Below are positions 5,796-9,286 of a DNA stretch of 9,286 bases, one piece after another; position 1 is the stretch's first letter; each line of letters begins with the position of its first letter. This stretch comes from an uncultured Eubacteriales bacterium (GTDB taxonomy: Bacteria; Bacillota; Clostridia; Oscillospirales; Ruminococcaceae). Position numbers and translations under genes: made by a program. Where the stretch lies: assembly GCA_900318545.1 (NCBI GenBank), contig ONLC01000068.1, positions 1 to 9,286 on the forward strand. The letters run 5' to 3'. A model generated the notes under the pieces. That model ran no database searches. It was given only the letters and a program-made list of their open reading frames with translations, and had not been told where the DNA came from.

Positions 5796-7784
5796 TTACC
5801 AGAACCAGCTGAAAAAGCCGTCATCATCGTCATCATCATAGCTCTGTTCTTTTTCTATTTCGACGGTGCTCCTTCCGTAGCTGTTTGTCTGCACCCAGCC
5901 CTCTGTACCGTCATACTCAATGTATATCCACCTGTCGGTGTATGGGTCTATGCGGTAGCCCTTCAGATAGGCGGTATCTCCGATATCGGCATAGCCTATG
6001 ACATCATAGCTCTCGCTCGGGCCCGACCTTATCTCCAATTCATTCGCCAGCACCTTTACAGATACAGTATCCTCCGTATAGTATGTAGGTGATGTCACAT
6101 CATAAACAGCAGGCTCCTCGTCCGAAAGAAGCGACTTCACGCACCAGCCCGAGTATACGCTGTAGTCGGCATACACCCACGTTTCGCCCGTATCCTCATT
6201 ATAATACTCCGAGAATATCTCAAGCCCTGCCCCCTCCGGAAGAAGCTCGTCCATCACCGCAGCATAATCATAGGAGGGTCCCTTTCTGAGCCTTATATAA
6301 GGCGAGGCTGCGTACATAGTCGTCATATAAGCCGCATCCTCGGGGATATATTCATCAGCAGGCAGCGTTTTAGCTGTGGTAGTCGTTGTTGTGGTGGTCG
6401 TAGTGGTAGTAGTTGTTGTAGTTGTACGCTTCGAGGTCGTAGTGGTAGTTGTTGCAGCTTCGCTCTTTGAGCTCTCATCAGCCTCGGAGCTTACAGGGCT
6501 TGCTTTGGTAGTAGTCACCGTTACCGATGCTATCCTCTCGGCACGCTCACGGGAGTTCTCGCTCTTTCTGAGCACAAGCAGAAACACCACTGCCATAGCC
6601 ATAAGAATAAGAGCTGCCGATATAACCACTATCGCTACAGTTTTTGCAGACGACGCCTGCTCTATCCTGACAGGCTGCAGCTCTGCCTTTTGGAAATTCT
6701 CCGCCTGACGCTTCTTTTCAGCCTCTCTTACGGCTTCCCTGTTGTAGTTGACGGTTGCAGGCTCGGGTCTGCGGTTGACTCTCACAGGCTCGGGAGGCGG
6801 CACCGCTGCCTCACTGACACCGTACATAGCTGCATATTTATCATAAGGGACAGGCTCAGGCTCGCTCCTGTCACGAAGCTCCTTCAACGACCTTATCACA
6901 GCACCTATAGTTCTGAACCTGTTTATAGGCTCATAAGCACAGCACTGCATAACTATAGTTGCCATAAGCTCCGAGCAGCCCGAGGGCGGCGGAAATTCCT
7001 TTCCGTTTATCCTGTCAAAGACTGCCCTGTCCTCCTTCATGGCAGAGCTTTCCTCGCTCACAAGAGGTATCCTGTTGCCATTCAGGAGATAATAAAGCAT
7101 TATGCCGAACGAATATATATCCGCAGTTTTTGTATACCTCTCCTGCGTCTGAGATGCCTTCCACACCTCGGGAGCTATAAAGGGTCTTGTGCCTGCAAAG
7201 GTCTGATAGCTAATAAGCTCCTCCTGCTTTGCAATACCGAGGTCTCCGAGAAGGAAGTTTCCCTTGCTGTCTACATAGATGTTTTCGGGCTTTATATCTC
7301 TGTGGAGCATATCTATCTCATGCATAGACTTTATACCGTCAGCGATATGAAGAGCAAGTCTTAACACCTCACCTTCAGAGAGAGGGCCGTACTTCTGCAT
7401 AAACTCGGGCAGAGAGATATAGTAGTCCATCTGTATGAGCACATCAAAGCCCACTACCTGCCCCTGCTCATTGCGGATATCCTTTATGCTGTGAGCCAGA
7501 CACTGAACAATATGCTCCTTGCCCTTCAGCTGATACATATTCTTTATCTCGTTTACCACAACAGCCTTCTGCTGCTCGATAAACATTACAGGATCAGCCG
7601 CATCACCGAGCTCATGGCTCAGATCTATCGGTATGACCTTAACTGCCGAATATCTTGTTTCCCCAAAGAAATTCTGTTTAAGCCTGTATACCCTTCCCGA
7701 GTTTCCTCCGCCGAGATAGCTGTCCTTATACCAGTTCTCCCACAAAGGCTCATAGGAGGCAAGTCTCTCACCGATATCTAACAT
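5796..7784 (-). CDS. Membrane Ser/Thr protein kinase with poly-Thr stalk and two extracellular SH3-like domains
   Basis: 662 residues. The N-terminal Hanks-type kinase domain (~17-305) has a glycine-rich loop GGGNSG (25-30), ATP lysine K49 in AVKVI, catalytic HRDIKPEN (161-168, D163), metal-binding DLG (181-183) in place of DFG, and APE (204-206) after GTRPFI. All catalytic residues are present, so it should be active. A Pro-rich, then charged juxtamembrane segment (~306-380) leads to one membrane helix (~382-405). Outside lie a Ser/Thr-rich stalk with six then seventeen consecutive Thr (445-470), two bacterial SH3-like domains (~487-554 with IRLRKGPSYDY, ~573-636 with LEIRSGPSESYDVIG), and a tail of six Asp followed by GFFSWFW. 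The layout parallels PrkC/PknB but replaces PASTA repeats with SH3 domains, which in other proteins bind cell-wall peptides; the ligand is unknown. No PP2C phosphatase gene is adjacent. AAGGTGGAG (7787-7795) precedes ATG 7784. It has its own promoter and terminator. Confidence 0.93.
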   Translation of the reverse strand: MLDIGERLASYEPLWENWYKDSYLGGGNSGRVYRLKQNFFGETRYSAVKVIPIDLSHELGDAADPVMFIEQQKAVVVNEIKNMYQLKGKEHIVQCLAHSIKDIRNEQGQVVGFDVLIQMDYYISLPEFMQKYGPLSEGEVLRLALHIADGIKSMHEIDMLHRDIKPENIYVDSKGNFLLGDLGIAKQEELISYQTFAGTRPFIAPEVWKASQTQERYTKTADIYSFGIMLYYLLNGNRIPLVSEESSAMKEDRAVFDRINGKEFPPPSGCSELMATIVMQCCAYEPINRFRTIGAVIRSLKELRDRSEPEPVPYDKYAAMYGVSEAAVPPPEPVRVNRRPEPATVNYNREAVREAEKKRQAENFQKAELQPVRIEQASSAKTVAIVVISAALILMAMAVVFLLVLRKSENSRERAERIASVTVTTTKASPVSSEADESSKSEAATTTTTTSKRTTTTTTTTTTTTTTTTTAKTLPADEYIPEDAAYMTTMYAASPYIRLRKGPSYDYAAVMDELLPEGAGLEIFSEYYNEDTGETWVYADYSVYSGWCVKSLLSDEEPAVYDVTSPTYYTEDTVSVKVLANELEIRSGPSESYDVIGYADIGDTAYLKGYRIDPYTDRWIYIEYDGTEGWVQTNSYGRSTVEIEKEQSYDDDDDDGFFSWFW
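6366..6452 (-). repeat. Thr-codon tract encoding the kinase stalk
   Basis: Six and seventeen consecutive Thr codons, separated by Ser-Lys-Arg, encode the extracellular stalk of the kinase. All four Thr codons (ACA, ACC, ACT, ACG) occur in irregular order, so this is not a simple triplet microsatellite. The low-complexity antisense reading (runs of Val) is only its shadow. Confidence 0.75.
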
Positions 7785-7840
7785 TACTCCACCTTCTTCC
7801 CCTGCTGCGAGGCTCTATACACACCCCGCCATTTTTCTAC

Positions 7841-7869
7841 ATTATACCACAAGCTTCCCGAGCCGTCAA
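7841..7869 (-). promoter_or_regulatory. Promoter of the kinase gene
   Basis: On the minus strand TTGACG (7864-7869) is followed after 17 bases by TATAAT (7841-7846), with the extended -10 TGTGG. The predicted leader is about 50 bases to ATG 7784. Confidence 0.82.
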
Positions 7870-7884
7870 TATTTAAGCGCCATA

Positions 7885-7910
7885 CTGTAATATCTGTAAT
7901 TGAGCTGTAA
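7885..7910. repeat. Three direct CTGTAA repeats in the divergent intergenic region
   Basis: CTGTAA occurs at 7885-7890, 7894-7899 and 7905-7910, spaced 9 and 11 bases start to start. The cluster sits just upstream of the kinase -35 box (7864-7869), where an activator could bind on one DNA face. It may equally be chance in AT-rich sequence. Confidence 0.35.
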
Positions 7911-7991
7911 ACGCTCTAACACAAAACTTTCAAATTCCGAATAGTAAGTTTTCACGATAGGCATATATGAGCAGAGAAATATAAATCATAC

Positions 7992-8020
7992 TTGCAAATT
8001 TTTTCGCAACGTGGTATAAT
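7992..8020 (+). promoter_or_regulatory. Promoter of the DUF4317 gene
   Basis: TTGCAA (7992-7997), a 17-base spacer and TATAAT (8015-8020), with GTGG directly before the -10, as in the divergent kinase promoter. Transcription should start near 8027, about 24 bases before the ATG at 8051. Confidence 0.8.
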
Positions 8021-8036
8021 AATTGAGCATATTAAA

Positions 8037-8043
8037 AAAGGAG
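8037..8043 (+). promoter_or_regulatory. Ribosome binding site deciding the DUF4317 start
   Basis: AAAGGAG ends 7 bases before ATG 8051. The earlier in-frame ATG at 8045 is only one base away from it and therefore cannot be the start. Confidence 0.8.
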
Positions 8044-8050
8044 AATGACT

Positions 8051-9178
8051 ATGAACAAAAAAGAGATCAATGAAATAAAAAAGCAGTTCGGAGGCGACTC
8101 GGGGCTTTTTACCATAGACAGAGTACTCACTGCCTTTGTAGATGCCGAAAAAAACGTCAAGCTGACAGAGAGCAAGCCCTTTATCTCGATTGAGCCCGAT
8201 GAGTGCGAGCTCATAACTGCGAATCTGAAAAAGGTGCTCAGCGGTACTATAGGCAAGAACCTAAGCGAATACGAGTTCCCAAAGGATGCAAAGCTTGAGG
8301 GCGGTATGCAGGAGTTTTACTATGAGCTTCTGGGAAGCAAGCTCGAGAATGATGAGCTGAACAGGAAGTTCATAGATACGGTTGCCGAGAAAATGGAGTA
8401 TGTTTCAACCTATGCGGTGTTCACGGCTCACTGTACATACTCGGTGCTGAAAAAGAACAAAATGGACGAGCTCACCGAAGAAGCCGATACAAACTACCGC
8501 TTCATCATCACGGCTGTATGCCCTGTAACACTCAGGATAGACGGTCTTGTATACGATATCGAGCACAATTCCATAGCCAAGAACACACGCTCCGACAGAG
8601 TGGTTGAGCTGCCCACAGACGGCTTCCTCTTCCCTCTCTTTAATGACAGAGCTCCCGATGTGAACGGTGTGCTCTGCTACTCGAAGAACGCTAAAAAGCC
8701 CAATGTTTCCATAGTCGAGGAGCTGCTGGGCTGTGAGTTCAAGATGTCCTATGATAATGAGAGAAACACCTTCAAGAAGATACTCGAAAATGTAGTCGGA
8801 GAGGAGCTTGACTACGAGCTTATAACCTCGGTGAACACAAAGATAAAGGAGCTTGTAGATCAGAATGCTCACGAGACCGAGATACCCAAGGTCGATAACA
8901 AGACCCTTTCGCAGATACTCTGGGAGTCGGGGGTAAGCTCTGAGAAGCTGGAGGCTCTGCCGAAGGTATATGAGAGCAAGGCAGGCGACAAGCCGCTCAC
9001 AGCACAGAACCTGATAGATACCAAAACCGTTGTGGCTATGCCCTCAATAACAGTGAACATAAAGCGTGATGCTGTTGACAAGGTAAAAACTCAGGTCATT
9101 GACGGCAGACGCTGCATAGTAATAGACCTTGAAGACCCCGAGATCGAGGTAAACGGCTTCGAGACCAAGGTAAAATAA
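8051..9178 (+). CDS. DUF4317 family protein, function unknown
   Basis: 375 residues, close to the usual family length. I recognise the family from the opening MNKKEINEIKKQF, the central ICPV-like VCPVTLRIDGLVYD, the ELPTDGFLFPLFNDRAPDVN segment with the following CYSKN, LLGCEFKMSYDNERNTF, and the C-terminal VIDGRRCIVIDLEDPEIEVNG. DUF4317 proteins are common in Clostridia but, as far as I know, have no assigned activity. No signal peptide or membrane helix is seen, so it is probably cytoplasmic; no catalytic motif stands out. The N-terminus here reads GGDSGLFTIDRVLTAFVDAEKN, lacking the Cys-rich stretch (like ICGCYV) that I recall in many members. It is a single gene with its own promoter, divergent from the kinase, followed by a hairpin at 9194-9220. 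The start at 8051 is set by ribosome-site spacing. Confidence 0.9.
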   Translation: MNKKEINEIKKQFGGDSGLFTIDRVLTAFVDAEKNVKLTESKPFISIEPDECELITANLKKVLSGTIGKNLSEYEFPKDAKLEGGMQEFYYELLGSKLENDELNRKFIDTVAEKMEYVSTYAVFTAHCTYSVLKKNKMDELTEEADTNYRFIITAVCPVTLRIDGLVYDIEHNSIAKNTRSDRVVELPTDGFLFPLFNDRAPDVNGVLCYSKNAKKPNVSIVEELLGCEFKMSYDNERNTFKKILENVVGEELDYELITSVNTKIKELVDQNAHETEIPKVDNKTLSQILWESGVSSEKLEALPKVYESKAGDKPLTAQNLIDTKTVVAMPSITVNIKRDAVDKVKTQVIDGRRCIVIDLEDPEIEVNGFETKVK

Positions 9179-9193
9179 GTACTGCAAATATAA

Positions 9194-9220
9194 AACTCCG
9201 CACTTTTTCGGTGCGGAGTT
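9194..9220. terminator. Hairpin after DUF4317, probably a shared bidirectional terminator
   Basis: A perfect 10-bp stem (9194-9203 with 9211-9220) encloses a 7-base loop. On the minus strand it is followed by UUAUAUUU, a reasonable tail; on the plus strand the following bases (CAGUCUGUCG) are not U-rich. It lies 15 bases after the DUF4317 stop. It probably also ends a gene entering from the right on the minus strand. Confidence 0.7.
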
Positions 9221-9253
9221 CAGTCTGTCGATAAACTCAAAAACAGTGCAGAA

Positions 9254-9286
9254 TCAGCCCTCGGCGTGTTCCTCGGCTACGCTCGC
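9254..9286 (-). CDS. Possible C-terminal end of a minus-strand gene, cut by the window edge
   Basis: The minus strand reads open from the window edge to a TGA at 9254-9256, giving ten residues (ASVAEEHAEG). The GC-rich, codon-like composition and the minus-oriented hairpin 33 bases beyond it support a real gene end. Ten residues are too few to name a product, and the open frame could be chance. Confidence 0.3.
   Translation of the reverse strand, partial: ASVAEEHAEG

Noticed and set aside
6376..6708. Plus-strand frame beginning with a long Val run
   Set aside because: It is the complement of the Thr-codon tract in the kinase stalk.
5068..7364. Plus-strand open frames at 5068-5691, 5745-6092 and 6690-7364
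   Set aside because: All lie opposite the cyclase or kinase coding sequence and read as shadow translations without motifs or ribosome sites.
1..9286. CRISPR array, insertion sequence, tRNA, riboswitch, or defence island
   Set aside because: No regularly spaced repeats, transposase motifs, terminal repeats, tRNA-like cloverleaf or recognisable riboswitch or GEMM-like leader were seen. The cyclase leader is only about 32 bases, too short for a c-di-GMP riboswitch.

Overview
The window looks like chromosomal DNA of a Gram-positive gut or rumen Clostridia, most like Ruminococcus or a close relative (Oscillospiraceae). This is inferred from moderate GC content, AAGGAGG-type ribosome sites, extended -10 promoters, a DUF4317 protein, a cytoplasmic-looking GH43 glycosidase, and a Thr-rich linker in a surface-exposed protein. 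No mobile element, CRISPR array, tRNA or rRNA was seen.

Layout. Five genes lie on the minus strand and one complete gene on the plus strand. Reading the minus strand from the right, there are three transcription units. (1) A membrane Ser/Thr protein kinase with two extracellular SH3-like domains (5796-7784) has its own promoter and a strong terminator. (2) A c-di-GMP pair follows: a PAS-GGDEF diguanylate cyclase (4708-5652) and, 24 bases downstream, a PAS / degenerate GGDEF / EAL phosphodiesterase (2644-4683). The second gene carries an in-frame TAA at 2644-2646, and the same reading frame stays open for another 147 codons (2200-2643) before its natural-looking stop and terminator. (3) A GH43 glycosidase (736-2067) is followed by a hairpin and a CYTH-domain phosphatase-like protein (95-637). 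Divergent from the kinase, the plus strand carries a DUF4317 gene (8051-9178). The last 33 bases may be the end of another minus-strand gene.

How they fit together. The kinase is likely a sensor of the cell envelope or of external ligands. The cyclase/phosphodiesterase pair would make and break c-di-GMP from one transcript. GH43 would trim arabino- or xylo-oligosaccharides inside the cell. Nothing in the sequence ties these units into one pathway beyond proximity; each main unit has its own promoter.

The content is mostly recognisable families. The points most worth a second look are the nonsense codon that separates the EAL protein from its C-terminal domain, the unusual outer half of the kinase (poly-Thr stalk, two SH3 domains, Asp6 plus aromatic tail), and possible operator-like repeats at the cyclase and kinase promoters.
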